A DNA stretch of 32,857 bases from Bacteroidales bacterium (GCA_012523265.1 JAAYIU010000040.1:1-32857); one strand, 5' to 3'. Shown: positions 1 to 9,344, numbered from the stretch's first letter. Notes: generated from the sequence alone by a model not told the origin. A program made the numbers and translations.

Positions 1-605
1 CAGTTAAGCCAGCTCAACCACCGACGCCCGCGGCTGCCAGCACCGTTGTGCATGCCACGCCTGTTGCTCAACGATCGAATGTGCAGGAAACGGTAAAGGC
101 AGCGCCACCAAAAAATCAACCTGCTACCAACGGTTTTATCCCAGGCTCTATTTCTATCAAAGATGATATTGAACCAGCCGATGAAGAGGAAGATGAGGAG
201 GAGAAGCAATTCGACTTTGACTCCGAAGAATTCCGGTTGGCACCAAAATTTGGAAAAGAAGAGTTGGTGGCAGCCTGGCACGATATGATTGATCACATTC
301 CTGACGACAAGCCCGACCTGCGCTCAACATTGCTGGCAGCCGAACCTGAACCTGCCGAAAATTTCGTTGTTACTTTTGTGGTGAGCAATCCCATTCAGCA
401 GTCCAAGATAGGCGAAAACAAGCAGGATATCGTTCCCTTTTTGCGCGATCAGCTCAACAATCGTTTTGTTACACTCGATGTTATTGTATCCGATGTGCCA
501 GCCACAGATGCTCCGCCAGTGACCTCTGAAGAAAAATTCAGACACATGGCCGCCAAAAATCAGGCACTGCTCTATCTGCAAAAAAAGTTTGAACTCGAAC
601 CGTAG
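1..605 (+). CDS. dnaX: DNA polymerase III subunit gamma/tau, C-terminal part (5' end outside window)
   Basis: The frame is open from base 3 to the TAG at 603-605, so only the last about 200 codons are here and the true start lies upstream; the GTG at 48 is internal. Gamma/tau is the clamp-loader ATPase of the replicative polymerase; the ATPase core would be upstream. What is visible is a Pro/Ala-rich linker, an acidic stretch (runs of E and D around base 180-215), then a folded C-terminal domain. That domain ends with the EEKFRHMAAKNQAL... and KKFELEP pattern I recognise from tau C-termini of Bacteroidetes. The assignment rests on this tail and linker style, because no catalytic motif is in view. 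The gene converges with the minus-strand transporter next door. Confidence 0.75.
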   Translation, partial: VKPAQPPTPAAASTVVHATPVAQRSNVQETVKAAPPKNQPATNGFIPGSISIKDDIEPADEEEDEEEKQFDFDSEEFRLAPKFGKEELVAAWHDMIDHIPDDKPDLRSTLLAAEPEPAENFVVTFVVSNPIQQSKIGENKQDIVPFLRDQLNNRFVTLDVIVSDVPATDAPPVTSEEKFRHMAAKNQALLYLQKKFELEP

Positions 606-630
606 GCAGCGCTTATTTATAGCGCCGGCA
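606..630 (+). terminator. Possible weak terminator hairpin after dnaX
   Basis: GCGCT (609-613) and AGCGC (621-625) can pair around a 7-base AT-rich loop directly after the dnaX stop. The tract that follows is only CATTTTG, so it is a poor intrinsic terminator. It lies between convergent genes, where a terminator would be expected. Confidence 0.3.
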
Positions 631-672
631 TTTTGATAGCAAAAAGTTCGGTATCCCAAGTCATCAGTCTAA

Positions 673-2181
673 TTATTCCACCTTTGCCCATTCTGGAAAA
701 ATATTGATTTCGATGCCAAAAACCACGCTGCCCAGCCAGTAGGTCATCAGTGTGATGATGATGGCGCCGGCAAGGTTGAGTGCCAGTCCGTTGACGGCCA
801 TTTGTCGCACGCTGAGGCGGTTGGTGCCAAACACGATGGCATTGGGAGGTGTGGCTACCGGCAGCATAAAAGCCATCGAGCCTGAAAGTGTGGCGGGCAG
901 CATAAAGAGCAGCGGATTGGTTTCGGTGGTGATGGCCATGCCGGCCAGTATGGGCAGGATCATCTCAGTGGTGGCCGTGTTGCTGGTAAGTTCCGTGAGG
1001 AAAGTCATCAGCAGAGCAATGGTGAGAATGATCACAAGCGGATGGTAATCCGTCACCCACATCATCTGGCTGCCGATCCACACCGAAAGTCCCGATTCTT
1101 TAAATCCCGACGCCAGCGCAAAGCCTCCGCCAAAAAGCAGGATGATGTTCCAGGGGATGTGTCGCGCCACCTTCCACTCCATGATGCGTGCGCCGGTATT
1201 GTTGCGTGTAGGAATGGTGAAAAGAATTATTGCAACCAAAATGGCGCTGGTGCCGTCGTTGATGTATTTGCTTTGTGGGAAAAGACCCGACCAGCCGGGC
1301 AGTACAAAAAAACCTGTATCGATGTCGGCACGGAAAAGCCATAGCATCGCCACCAGCACAAAAGCCACAAAAACTACTTTTTCTTCGTACGACGATTTGC
1401 CCAACATAACAAGCTGCTTCCTGAACACATCCTTATCGACGTCAACCCACCCCCATCGAGGTTTAAATATTAAATAAAGATAGCCCCACGTAAAACTAAA
1501 AATTACAATGCTCACGGGCAGTGCAAAAACAAACCAGGAGGCGAAAGAGATTTCCGGAGCATGTGTGAAATAAATTTGAAAAATCCGTGAAAACGAAAGA
1601 TTTGGCGGTGTTCCCACCAGCGTGGCAATTCCACCGATGGAGGCGCTATACGCCACGCCCAGCAGCAGCCCGGTGGTATAGCCCGCTACATTTTTACGGC
1701 CGATAAGTTCTTCCAGCTTGCTGATGATAGAAAGCAGAATTGGAATCATCATCATGGCGGTGGCTGTATTAGAAATCCACATCGAAAGGAAAGCCGTGGC
1801 AAGCATAAAGCCGAGCAAAATACGGCCGGGGCTTACTCCAGTAAATATGAGAATGTGCAGCGCAATGCGGCGGTGCAAGTTCCAGCGTTGCATGGCCAGC
1901 GCTATGATAAATCCACCGATAAAAAGAAAAATTACGTGGTTGAAATAAGTGGCCGAAACGCTGTTGCCGTCCATGATGCCGAGCATCGGGAAAAGCACCA
2001 CCGGAAGCAGCGCCGTAATGGCCAGCGGCACTATTTCTGTGATCCACCACACAGCCATCAGCAGGGCCACAGCAAGGGTATAGCTCACCAGCGGATTGTT
2101 GGCGTCGAGGGTTACAAATAGTATGAGCCACAAGCATAACAGCGGCGTAAGCAAAAAGCCAACGAAATTTTTTGCTTTCAT
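673..2181 (-). CDS. DASS/SLC13-family sodium-coupled anion transporter
   Basis: A 502-residue polytopic inner-membrane protein of the divalent anion:sodium symporter family, which imports dicarboxylates, citrate or sulfate with sodium. The family has two inverted halves, each with an SNT motif at the substrate and Na+ site. Both are visible: SNTATAMM at residues 137-144 and SNTATTEM at 400-407. Each is followed by a TPPN segment (GTPPNLS about 190, ATPPNA about 443), as in the bacterial VcINDY type. Length and hydrophobic pattern fit a complete transporter. The substrate cannot be read from sequence; the second-half SNT followed by TTEM suits dicarboxylate carriers but does not prove it. ATG at 2181. 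The gene is divergent from the carbamate kinase gene and convergent with dnaX, so probably monocistronic. Confidence 0.88.
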   Translation of the reverse strand: MKAKNFVGFLLTPLLCLWLILFVTLDANNPLVSYTLAVALLMAVWWITEIVPLAITALLPVVLFPMLGIMDGNSVSATYFNHVIFLFIGGFIIALAMQRWNLHRRIALHILIFTGVSPGRILLGFMLATAFLSMWISNTATAMMMIPILLSIISKLEELIGRKNVAGYTTGLLLGVAYSASIGGIATLVGTPPNLSFSRIFQIYFTHAPEISFASWFVFALPVSIVIFSFTWGYLYLIFKPRWGWVDVDKDVFRKQLVMLGKSSYEEKVVFVAFVLVAMLWLFRADIDTGFFVLPGWSGLFPQSKYINDGTSAILVAIILFTIPTRNNTGARIMEWKVARHIPWNIILLFGGGFALASGFKESGLSVWIGSQMMWVTDYHPLVIILTIALLMTFLTELTSNTATTEMILPILAGMAITTETNPLLFMLPATLSGSMAFMLPVATPPNAIVFGTNRLSVRQMAVNGLALNLAGAIIITLMTYWLGSVVFGIEINIFPEWAKVE

Positions 2182-2216
2182 AATGAGGGATTGCTCTATT
2201 TGGCTGAAGTCACTTG

Positions 2217-2224
2217 CAAAAGTA
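2217..2224 (-). promoter_or_regulatory. Candidate Bacteroidetes -7 box for the DASS transporter
   Basis: On the minus strand the bases read TACTTTTG, matching the Bacteroidetes TAnnTTTG -7 element, 35 bases upstream of the ATG. No TTTG-type -33 element lies 19-21 bases further upstream, so support is partial. Confidence 0.35.
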
Positions 2225-2291
2225 TTTTATTTTGTAAAATAGTGTTAGCCGGCTAAGTTTTTCAATAGAGGACATTTGGTTTTTTAATGTT

Positions 2292-2299
2292 TAGTTTTG
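2292..2299 (+). promoter_or_regulatory. Candidate Bacteroidetes -7 box for arcC-argF
   Basis: TAGTTTTG fits TAnnTTTG and lies about 94 bases upstream of the carbamate kinase ATG. There is a TTTG at 2275-2278 but at the wrong spacing (13 bases), so this is weak. The rest of the 212-base divergent intergenic region shows no clear operator. Confidence 0.25.
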
Positions 2300-2393
2300 C
2301 TGCGGTTTTCGGCTTCATGTTGTTGATTGTTTTTTATTTGGCAACAGCCGCCAACTCATTCATTTATTAAAAAATAAAATAAAAAAAACACGC

Positions 2394-3341
2394 ATGAAAA
2401 AACTGGTAGTAGTAGCTTTGGGTGGTAATGCTTTGTTGCGTGGCGACCAAAAAGGCACCATCGACGAGCAAGAGAAAAATGCATTTGAAACCAGCGAAAA
2501 GCTGCTGGTGCTGATACGCGAGAACGATTACAACATGGTAATTACCCACGGCAACGGCCCCCAGGTAGGTAATCTGCTTTTGAATAATGCCGCCGGCAAC
2601 AAGCTCTATGGGCTGCCCGAGATGCCGCTCGATATTTGCGTGGCTTATTCGCAGGGATTTATCGGTTACGTTATAGAGCAGCAAATGCACAACGTGCTGC
2701 TGCAACAGGATCTCGACCGCGACATCCTTACCATCATCACACAGGTGTTGGTAAACAAAGACGATCCTGCTTTTAGCAATCCTACCAAACCCATTGGTCC
2801 TTATTACACCAAAGAAGAAGCTGAAAAAATTACTGCCGAAAACGGGTCGGTGTTTGCACCTGATCCGCGCGGCAGGGGATGGCGCAAAGTAGTAGCTTCG
2901 CCCAAACCTTTGGTGATTAACAACAAAAAATCAATCGAGAAGATAGCACGCGAAGGAACCATTGTGGTGGCTGTGGGTGGCGGCGGAATACCGGTGTTTT
3001 ATAAAGAGGAAAACCGGCTGCAGGGTATCGACGCTGTGATAGATAAAGACCTGGCATCGGCACTGTTGGCTGCACAAATCAATGCCGACAAGCTTTTTAT
3101 CCTTACCGATATTCCCAAAGTTTGTATTAATTACAATACCCCACAAGAAAAAGCCATCGACCGCATGACCATTGCCCAGGCCAAGCAGTATCTCGCCGAA
3201 GGACATTTTGCCGAAGGCAGCATGGCACCCAAAATCAGAGCGGCTATCTATTTTGTGGAGCATAGCGGCAAAGATGCCATCATTACCCAGACCACCCGGC
3301 TTGGCGTGGACGATGGCGGCACCCGTGTGGTGATGATTTAA
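2394..3341 (+). CDS. arcC: Carbamate kinase
   Basis: Cytoplasmic kinase that reversibly transfers phosphate between ATP and carbamoyl phosphate; in catabolism it makes ATP, CO2 and NH3 from carbamoyl phosphate. The 315-residue length is typical. Amino-acid-kinase signatures are in order: VVVALGGNALL near residue 5-15, ITHGNGPQVG near 50, the SQGFIGY segment about 85, VAVGGGGIPV about 195, the nucleotide-site VIDKD about 218, and GSMAPKI near the C-terminus. The usual LTDVDGVY segment reads LTDIPKVCINYN, a mild variant. ATG at 2394 follows an A-rich leader without Shine-Dalgarno, normal for this phylum. The next gene, ornithine carbamoyltransferase, starts 52 bases downstream, so the two probably form one operon for citrulline phosphorolysis. 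Confidence 0.95.
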   Translation: MKKLVVVALGGNALLRGDQKGTIDEQEKNAFETSEKLLVLIRENDYNMVITHGNGPQVGNLLLNNAAGNKLYGLPEMPLDICVAYSQGFIGYVIEQQMHNVLLQQDLDRDILTIITQVLVNKDDPAFSNPTKPIGPYYTKEEAEKITAENGSVFAPDPRGRGWRKVVASPKPLVINNKKSIEKIAREGTIVVAVGGGGIPVFYKEENRLQGIDAVIDKDLASALLAAQINADKLFILTDIPKVCINYNTPQEKAIDRMTIAQAKQYLAEGHFAEGSMAPKIRAAIYFVEHSGKDAIITQTTRLGVDDGGTRVVMI

Positions 3342-3393
3342 TAAAGAAATTCATAAATAATTACTGATAAAAACGCATCAAATCTTATTCATT

Positions 3394-4395
3394 ATGGCTT
3401 TTAATTTAAGAAACCGAAACTTCCTGAAACTGCTGGATTTTACGCCACAGGAGATCAAATTTATGCTCGATCTTGCAGCCGATCTGAAAAAGGCAAAATA
3501 TGCCGGCACCGAGCAAATGCGCCTGAAAGGCAAAAACGTAGTATTGCTTTTCGCAAAAGACAGCACCCGTACGCGTTGTGCTTTCGAGGTGGCGGCACTG
3601 GATCAGGGAGCACACATTACATACATAGGCCCTGCAGGGTCGCAAATGGGTAAAAAAGAATCGATGAAAGATACTGCCCGTGTACTGGGACGTATGTACG
3701 ATGGCATCGAGTATCGTGGATATGGTCAGGAAATAGTGGAAGAGCTGGGCAAATATGCCGGCGTACCCGTTTGGAATGGCCTTACCAACGAATTTCATCC
3801 TACCCAAATCCTCGCCGACTTCCTCACCATGCAGGAGCATTCCGACAAACCACTGCACAACATATCTTTTGCCTACCTGGGCGATGCACGCAACAACATG
3901 GGCAACTCGCTGATGGTGGGAGCAGCCAAAATGGGAATGGACTTCAGAGCCGTGGCTCCCAAACAGTTCCTTCCCGACCAAAAACTGGTGGATACCTGTC
4001 TGGAGATTGCAAAAACTACCGGCGCAAAAATCACCCTTACCGACAATGTAGAGGAAGGTGTGAAAGGTGTCGATTTTCTTTATACCGACGTCTGGGTGTC
4101 GATGGGCGAACCCGACGAGGCCTGGAAAACCCGCATAGAGCTGATGAAACCTTATCAGGTAAACATGGAGATGGTAAAGAAAACAGGCAACAAGGCAGTG
4201 AAATTTATGCACTGTCTGCCCGCCTTCCACAACCGCGAAACGGCAGTGGGAGAGGAGATTTATCAGAAATTTGGTATGGAATCTCTGGAGGTTTCCGAAG
4301 AGGTTTTTGAGTCGGATATGTCGATTGTGTTCGATGAGGCCGAAAATCGTCTGCATACCATCAAAGCTGTGATGGTAGCCACGCTGGGCTGCTAA
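3394..4395 (+). CDS. argF: Ornithine carbamoyltransferase
   Basis: Catalyses carbamoyl phosphate + ornithine to citrulline + phosphate, or the reverse in arginine/citrulline catabolism. 333 residues, a full-length trimeric OTC subunit. The carbamoyl-phosphate loop STRTR is at residues 57-61, HPTQ at 135-138, the ornithine-side loop DVWVSMGE at 232-239, and the catalytic HCLP at 273-276. The SMG loop marks a true OTC, in contrast to the N-succinyl- or N-acetylornithine enzymes, which lack it. The downstream position after carbamate kinase suggests a catabolic (arcB-like) role, but sequence alone does not separate arcB from argF, so the symbol is tentative. No arginine deiminase gene is in the window. 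Transcription ends at a strong hairpin about 30 bases downstream. Confidence 0.92.
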   Translation: MAFNLRNRNFLKLLDFTPQEIKFMLDLAADLKKAKYAGTEQMRLKGKNVVLLFAKDSTRTRCAFEVAALDQGAHITYIGPAGSQMGKKESMKDTARVLGRMYDGIEYRGYGQEIVEELGKYAGVPVWNGLTNEFHPTQILADFLTMQEHSDKPLHNISFAYLGDARNNMGNSLMVGAAKMGMDFRAVAPKQFLPDQKLVDTCLEIAKTTGAKITLTDNVEEGVKGVDFLYTDVWVSMGEPDEAWKTRIELMKPYQVNMEMVKKTGNKAVKFMHCLPAFHNRETAVGEEIYQKFGMESLEVSEEVFESDMSIVFDEAENRLHTIKAVMVATLGC

Positions 4396-4420
4396 AGTTT
4401 AGCTGGTGCTGGAACACAAC

Positions 4421-4458
4421 AAAAAAAGCCGCTTTCCTTTATGGGAAGCGGCTTTTTT
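4421..4458. terminator. Bidirectional intrinsic terminator between argF and a T9SS gene
   Basis: A 10-bp stem (4428-4437 with 4443-4452, core GCCGCTT/AAGCGGC with one G-T wobble further in) and a 5-base loop are flanked by seven A on the left and six T on the right. It therefore works for argF on the plus strand and for the converging minus-strand gene. Confidence 0.9.
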
Positions 4459-4480
4459 AATAGCCATTTTTGTTCAATTA

Positions 4481-5977
4481 TTATTTAATCACCAGCTTGG
4501 TGCTGTAGATGCTTTCCTTGTTGGCAAGATTAAGAAGGTAAACGCCTTTGGCCATATTTTTCAGGTCTATGCCAACGGTATTGATTCCGGTGTTTAGTCT
4601 TACGTCGCCCGTGCGGATTAGCTTTCCGGTAAGGTCGGTGATGCTCCATGAGGCTTGCGATGGAGTATCAACCACCATTTGCAGCGTAGTGCTTCCGGAG
4701 GCGGGGTTAGGATACAAGGTTACATTATTTTTAGCAAAATAATCGTCGATGCCGGTAGCGCCCATGGTTGTAAACGAAAACACTTCGCTGTAGTCGCTTG
4801 TATCGTAGGAGGTGGTAGCGCGTATCCGCCAAAAATACTCGGTCTTGTGTGCCAATGTTTCGATGAGGTAATAGGAAGGGGAGGTTTCAGCATCACTGGT
4901 AGGTTTGTAGGCAACAAAAGAATCAGAGAAATCGGCATTTTTGCTGTATTCAATTTTGTAAGAAGTAGTGCCTTTTATCTGACTCCATTTCAGTTGCGGT
5001 TTTGTAGATACGCTGTCCATGCCATTTTCAGGAAAAAGAGGATTTACGGCAGCAGCGGTGGTAAATATGCGTATTTCTGACCAGCCGCTTGTGTCGCGCA
5101 TATTCTGTCCGCGTACATGCCAGTGGTAGGTAGTACCATATTTCAGTGGTGGTGTAGGTACTCTTATGGAATCTACAAAATACATCAGGGCATTGTTCCA
5201 GTTCTCGTTGATGTGTATCTGATAACTGTAGGTTTGCGTGCCTTTAAACTCTGTCCAACGCAGCTCGTGATTCAATCTTGAATTGGTTTCACCATTGTCG
5301 GGTTTCCTCAGGGCTATGGTATTATCGGTGGTGAAGCTGCGCACTTCGCTCCAGGCAGAGCTATCGGTAGCATGAACGGCGCGCATGCGCCAGTAATGGG
5401 TTTGTCCGTAGTATAAATATTTAACCTCATACTCTTTTTGTCCTTTTTGTGCCGGAAAGGCGTTCCATATCGGGCTGGTGCCATTAAAAGGAACAGTATC
5501 TACTTGTATCTGGTAGTGTGTGAAGCCTGAGAGTTTGCTGGAGTTTCCGGTCAGTTTTTCTTTCCACTTCAGCGTTACGTTGGCTTTTTCGCCGGTAGCA
5601 CCATTGGCGGGGCTGTTTAGCTCCAGAAAATCGAAGGTGGTAAAGCTGCGTGTTTCAGTCCATCCCGACACGTCTTCGCCATCGATGGCGCGTGCTTTCC
5701 AGAAATATTGTGTCTGGAACATCAGGCAGCAGGTTTGGTATGCCGAGTAGGGCGTAAATTCATGTACCACCACATCGGTAAAGTTTTCGTCGAGTGCCAC
5801 CATCACTTCGTAGCTGGTAGCGTTTACTACTGCCGTCCAGTCAAGGATAACGTCGGGCATTTGTTTTACGGCTTCATTGGCAGGAGCTACTGATTCAGGA
5901 GTGTCCACGCGCGTCTGTGCCTGAAGCAGTGTAGTGGTAAAGAATAATGCAAATGCTATTAATAATATCTTTTTCAT
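4481..5977 (-). CDS. Secreted fibronectin-III-like repeat protein with T9SS type A sorting domain
   Basis: 498 residues. A signal peptide (MKK then a hydrophobic core, ending LLQAQT at about residue 22) sends it through Sec. The last about 80 residues (from LYPNPASGSTTLQ at 421, through GKLIRTG and GVYLLNL, to TKLVIK) are a classic type A T9SS sorting domain, so the protein is expected on the cell surface or released. Between them are four FnIII-like units whose C-terminal strands share Y-x-W-x-x-R ... D-x-S-x-(W/Y)-(S/T)-E-x-x-x-F-T-T, at residues 91-114, 195-217, 284-307 and 381-404. No catalytic domain is seen, so an adhesin or structural surface role is the plain guess. The start lies 29 bases after the stop of the upstream T9SS gene, so the two are probably cotranscribed. 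Confidence 0.85.
   Translation of the reverse strand: MKKILLIAFALFFTTTLLQAQTRVDTPESVAPANEAVKQMPDVILDWTAVVNATSYEVMVALDENFTDVVVHEFTPYSAYQTCCLMFQTQYFWKARAIDGEDVSGWTETRSFTTFDFLELNSPANGATGEKANVTLKWKEKLTGNSSKLSGFTHYQIQVDTVPFNGTSPIWNAFPAQKGQKEYEVKYLYYGQTHYWRMRAVHATDSSAWSEVRSFTTDNTIALRKPDNGETNSRLNHELRWTEFKGTQTYSYQIHINENWNNALMYFVDSIRVPTPPLKYGTTYHWHVRGQNMRDTSGWSEIRIFTTAAAVNPLFPENGMDSVSTKPQLKWSQIKGTTSYKIEYSKNADFSDSFVAYKPTSDAETSPSYYLIETLAHKTEYFWRIRATTSYDTSDYSEVFSFTTMGATGIDDYFAKNNVTLYPNPASGSTTLQMVVDTPSQASWSITDLTGKLIRTGDVRLNTGINTVGIDLKNMAKGVYLLNLANKESIYSTKLVIK
4766..5908 (-). repeat. Four tandem FnIII-like repeat units (protein level)
   Basis: Four units of about 90-105 codons, aligned by the shared strand signature given for the host gene. 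The DNA copies are diverged, so this is an old domain duplication and not a recent tandem repeat. Confidence 0.7.
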
Positions 5978-6006
5978 GTTGTATGCTTTTTATTGATTTA
6001 ACAAAA

Positions 6007-9000
6007 CTACTTAACAATGAATTTGCTGTTGAACGACTGACCAAGAGCATACACGCTGACCATATAGATGCCGCTTGTCATTTGGCTACAGTCGATGCTG
6101 AATGTGTTGTTGCCCCTGGATTGATTGTTCAGTGCAAATTCTCTTACTACCTTTCCGGTGATGTCGAACACCTGAACGGTAACATTTTCAGATTGCCGAT
6201 CGAGCTGGTAGCTGATGCTTGCCTCGTTCATTACGGGGTTCGGCGAAATTACAAGATTGCTGCTTGTGGCAGTAGGGTCTGTATATTTATCATCATCAAT
6301 ACCAACATAATGATAGGTATCGTCGCGGAAAACGCCACGTCCGTAGGTGGCACAGTAGATGTCGCCATAGTTGTCGACAGCGGGATACACTACTGGTGGT
6401 ACCAGCGGGTCAGGACCTGACAGAGTAATCTGATCGGTATAGGTAGTCTGTTGTTCTAATTTCACCACCATGGCTTTGCCTATACCTTTGCTTGCAAAAC
6501 TCCATTCAGGAATGCTATCGGTAAGATTATCGGTGGCGTAAATGCCAAATTCAGTTCCGATGATCCCTACCGACGAGTTTTTCATTTCGATTACCGAAGA
6601 ATAAACCGGAGCTTTGGGCAGATTGCCGGTGATGTTGGTGAAAGTCATAGTGCCATTGCTTGCCAGCGCGTTCATCGATTGATACACATAATTTTCGTTG
6701 CCATAGTTGCCTAAGGTAAGGATGATATGCTGCGGATTTTGCTGATCGACAGATAAAGAAGTTATGTAACGGCCATCAAACGCACTATCAGCTATTTCGG
6801 CCACAGCCAACACGGTGAAGGGGCTGTCGATGTCGCCGGAGCGTTTATCGTACGCATCTTTGAGGTTCGATACACGGTAGATGCGTCCGTTTTCGGTGCC
6901 AACAAAAAGATGATTGGCATCACTGGATAGTGCCATGCACGAGGGTTTGGAGAAGTTGCCGGTGGTTTGCAGCACTTTCCAGATGTTACTGCGTTCCTCG
7001 TAAACAGGATTAAATTTGATGGTGCTGTCGAATTTGATAAAATCATTGGTCATGTAAACGGCGCTATGATTGGCAATAAAAAGTTTGCTCTGCACGATAT
7101 CCTTAACGCTGATAGAATCGCCTGCAACCAGTGAATCCTGATCAAGGACATAATAAAACGGATAGCCTTTGTCGCCTTCAAAGCCTTTGTTAACGCTGCG
7201 TACCAGCAGTGTTTCGCCCTGATAGTAAGTTCTGTCGGCTATAAATTTTGTATAAAATTTCGAACCATAGTCATTAAAACTTTCCCACAAGGCAAAGGGT
7301 GTAATGAAAAGGTTGGTGGTAGGGGGTGAAAAGTTCAGTGAAAAGCTTTCACCTTTGTCGCCTGTGCGCGCCAAATTCCCTCTGCTGTCGCTCACCATAA
7401 AGGCTGCCGGATAAATAAGGGAAACTTTGGCCGATCCGCCCGATGATCCTATTCCGCCATACACGCGCTCACCGGTTTCGGGAGTGTTGCCGTTTCCGGT
7501 TACATATTGAACGCCGTTACCGTGCACTCCTGCCAGGAAGGTGTGCTTACGACCCGAAATGCCAAGGGTGTAAACCTGTGCTGTGGAAAGACCACGGATA
7601 ATCTGGGTGTATTCTACAGCGTTTTGGCTGAAGTTGCCAAAGGCTATGCCCTGGTTGGTTGCGATGGCAAATTTGTTGTTATTATTTGGAAAAAAAACAT
7701 AATCGTGATGATAATAGGGCAGGTAATTGTCGAATCCGGGGAAAGCTCCCGAAGAGATAGCTCCTGCACCCCAGTCGTAGAAACCGCCATAGGGTGTTTT
7801 CTTGCCGTACCAAAGGTTGTCGCCACCCAGCAGCACTCTGTAAGGATCGTTGGGAAACACTGTGATAACGCTGTTGTAGCATGCTGTTCCGTCAAAAACT
7901 TTCATCGTAGAGCTGGCACCACCCGGAAAGATCACTTTCCAGGTAAGTCCTTTGTCGGTGGAGAGGTAAAAATTCTCCATGAATCCGTTGCTCACCGTGC
8001 TGGTGACGTACATCACATTTTCGTCGGTGGGTGCAATGGCAACCTGCGAACGACCGTTGGTAGCAGTAGAATATGGGCTTTCAGGTACTTTTAGGTTATC
8101 CCACGGGGTAACGACGTTGTAATTGATAGCACCACGATTGTAGATCTGATTGTTGGTGTCGATCACGATGAGATTGGTTGTGAAGTTTTTGTCTTCGCGG
8201 GCAAACATATCGAAGTTCTTGGGATTGCCCGAAATATTGCGGAATACCGGATCGGCACCGCCATCGGATACATACACTATATTATTAAAGGAAGCGATAA
8301 GATTTCCGTTTGGACCAACATCAACAGCATCACATTTTATCTTGCCAAAAGTTTTTTCAGCATTAATGCGGGCTATTTCGTTTTTGTTGTAAAGCAGCGT
8401 ATCGATAATGGTTTTCTTCAGCCCTTCTATTACCAGTTGGCCGGTAATTTCGTCGATGTACCAACTGTTGACCATTTTTGTGGTGTCCACCTGAATATTT
8501 ACACCATAGGTGATGGAGTCGGTTTCGTAGCGGGTTACTTTTTGCCAGGTCGTGCCTTTGTCGTTGGTGAAAAACAAACCTGTGTTGGTGGCGGTGTAGA
8601 CGCGGTCGTTGGCTGCATCGTACTCCATATCATACACATACGCCCAATCAACGGTATCGTTGGCCTGAGTTACCTGCGGCTGAGTGGCCGGAAGGAGTGT
8701 AAAGTTATCCTGATCGGTTGATTTGTAGACGCCCGTGCCGACAATACCGCTGTAGTAGAGGTTGTTCTGCGCATACTGCACGTTGTCGGTGCAGAAGGCA
8801 TCGCCTGTACCGGCGTAGATGTTGCCATCGTTGTCCTGCACCATACTGGTAACCTTCAGGTTTTGGTTGGCCTGATTGAGTTTTGTCCAGGTAGCACCCT
8901 GATTGGTGGTGCGCCATATTCCACCGGTGATGCTTGCCAAAATCAATGAATTGTTGCTTGCTTTATTGTCGAACAGCATAGCGCGTACCACGCCGGGAGC

Positions 9001-9285
9001 GTTGTCGGGCCCCATGCTTTTCCAATTCAGGTTTACTTCACTGCCTGCTTTTAGTGCCATCATTGCGTTGGCAGTAGCATGTGCTTGCAACTCGTCGTTG
9101 GGGTTCACACGCAGCGTCACCTGGTTTCGGCGAATCTTGTTTAAATAATCTGCCGCATTTTTGGTGGCCACAGTGCTATCGTTCTGTGGCACTGCTGGCT
9201 CACCAGTGAGACCGCCGGCCAGAATAATCGAGGCTACTCCTAAAATGAGGGTAAATAAACTAAGTGGTAAAAGTTTACTTTTCAT
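6007..9285 (-). CDS. Large secreted Asp-box (BNR/sortilin-like) propeller protein with T9SS type A sorting domain
   Basis: 1092 residues, with a signal peptide (hydrophobic to about residue 24, ending ILAGG). Asp-box motifs S/T-x-(D/N)-x-G-x-T-W occur at residues 126-133 (TTNQGATW), 240-247 (TNDKGTTW) and 442-449 (STDKGLTW), with weaker relatives (KSTDQDNFT about 188, TGDKGESFS further on). Such motifs sit at blade turns of beta-propellers in sialidases, GH74 enzymes and Vps10/sortilin proteins. I see no sialidase Arg triad or clear glycosidase acid pair, so the substrate is unknown. The last about 82 residues (VISPNPVMNEAS at 1012 onward, GKVVREF, SGIYMVSV, SKFIVK) are a type A T9SS sorting domain, giving surface or extracellular location. 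It is the first gene of a likely two-gene unit with the FnIII protein downstream. Confidence 0.85.
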   Translation of the reverse strand: MKSKLLPLSLFTLILGVASIILAGGLTGEPAVPQNDSTVATKNAADYLNKIRRNQVTLRVNPNDELQAHATANAMMALKAGSEVNLNWKSMGPDNAPGVVRAMLFDNKASNNSLILASITGGIWRTTNQGATWTKLNQANQNLKVTSMVQDNDGNIYAGTGDAFCTDNVQYAQNNLYYSGIVGTGVYKSTDQDNFTLLPATQPQVTQANDTVDWAYVYDMEYDAANDRVYTATNTGLFFTNDKGTTWQKVTRYETDSITYGVNIQVDTTKMVNSWYIDEITGQLVIEGLKKTIIDTLLYNKNEIARINAEKTFGKIKCDAVDVGPNGNLIASFNNIVYVSDGGADPVFRNISGNPKNFDMFAREDKNFTTNLIVIDTNNQIYNRGAINYNVVTPWDNLKVPESPYSTATNGRSQVAIAPTDENVMYVTSTVSNGFMENFYLSTDKGLTWKVIFPGGASSTMKVFDGTACYNSVITVFPNDPYRVLLGGDNLWYGKKTPYGGFYDWGAGAISSGAFPGFDNYLPYYHHDYVFFPNNNNKFAIATNQGIAFGNFSQNAVEYTQIIRGLSTAQVYTLGISGRKHTFLAGVHGNGVQYVTGNGNTPETGERVYGGIGSSGGSAKVSLIYPAAFMVSDSRGNLARTGDKGESFSLNFSPPTTNLFITPFALWESFNDYGSKFYTKFIADRTYYQGETLLVRSVNKGFEGDKGYPFYYVLDQDSLVAGDSISVKDIVQSKLFIANHSAVYMTNDFIKFDSTIKFNPVYEERSNIWKVLQTTGNFSKPSCMALSSDANHLFVGTENGRIYRVSNLKDAYDKRSGDIDSPFTVLAVAEIADSAFDGRYITSLSVDQQNPQHIILTLGNYGNENYVYQSMNALASNGTMTFTNITGNLPKAPVYSSVIEMKNSSVGIIGTEFGIYATDNLTDSIPEWSFASKGIGKAMVVKLEQQTTYTDQITLSGPDPLVPPVVYPAVDNYGDIYCATYGRGVFRDDTYHYVGIDDDKYTDPTATSSNLVISPNPVMNEASISYQLDRQSENVTVQVFDITGKVVREFALNNQSRGNNTFSIDCSQMTSGIYMVSVYALGQSFNSKFIVK

Positions 9286-9336
9286 GTTGTGTTATTTTGA
9301 TTAGTATGTATTGCTTTGCTTTTGCAAATAAAGTTC

Positions 9337-9344
9337 CAAATGTA
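9337..9344 (-). promoter_or_regulatory. Candidate -7 box for the T9SS gene pair
   Basis: The minus strand reads TACATTTG (TAnnTTTG), 51 bases upstream of the ATG at 9285. The same octamer serves as the -7 box of the divergent peptidase-like gene. No matching -33 element is seen at 19-21 bases, so confidence is moderate. Confidence 0.4.

Noticed and set aside
3406-4356. 316-residue minus-strand ORF opposite argF
   Set aside because: Antisense of the OTC gene, which has all catalytic motifs; the ORF has no start context or domain.
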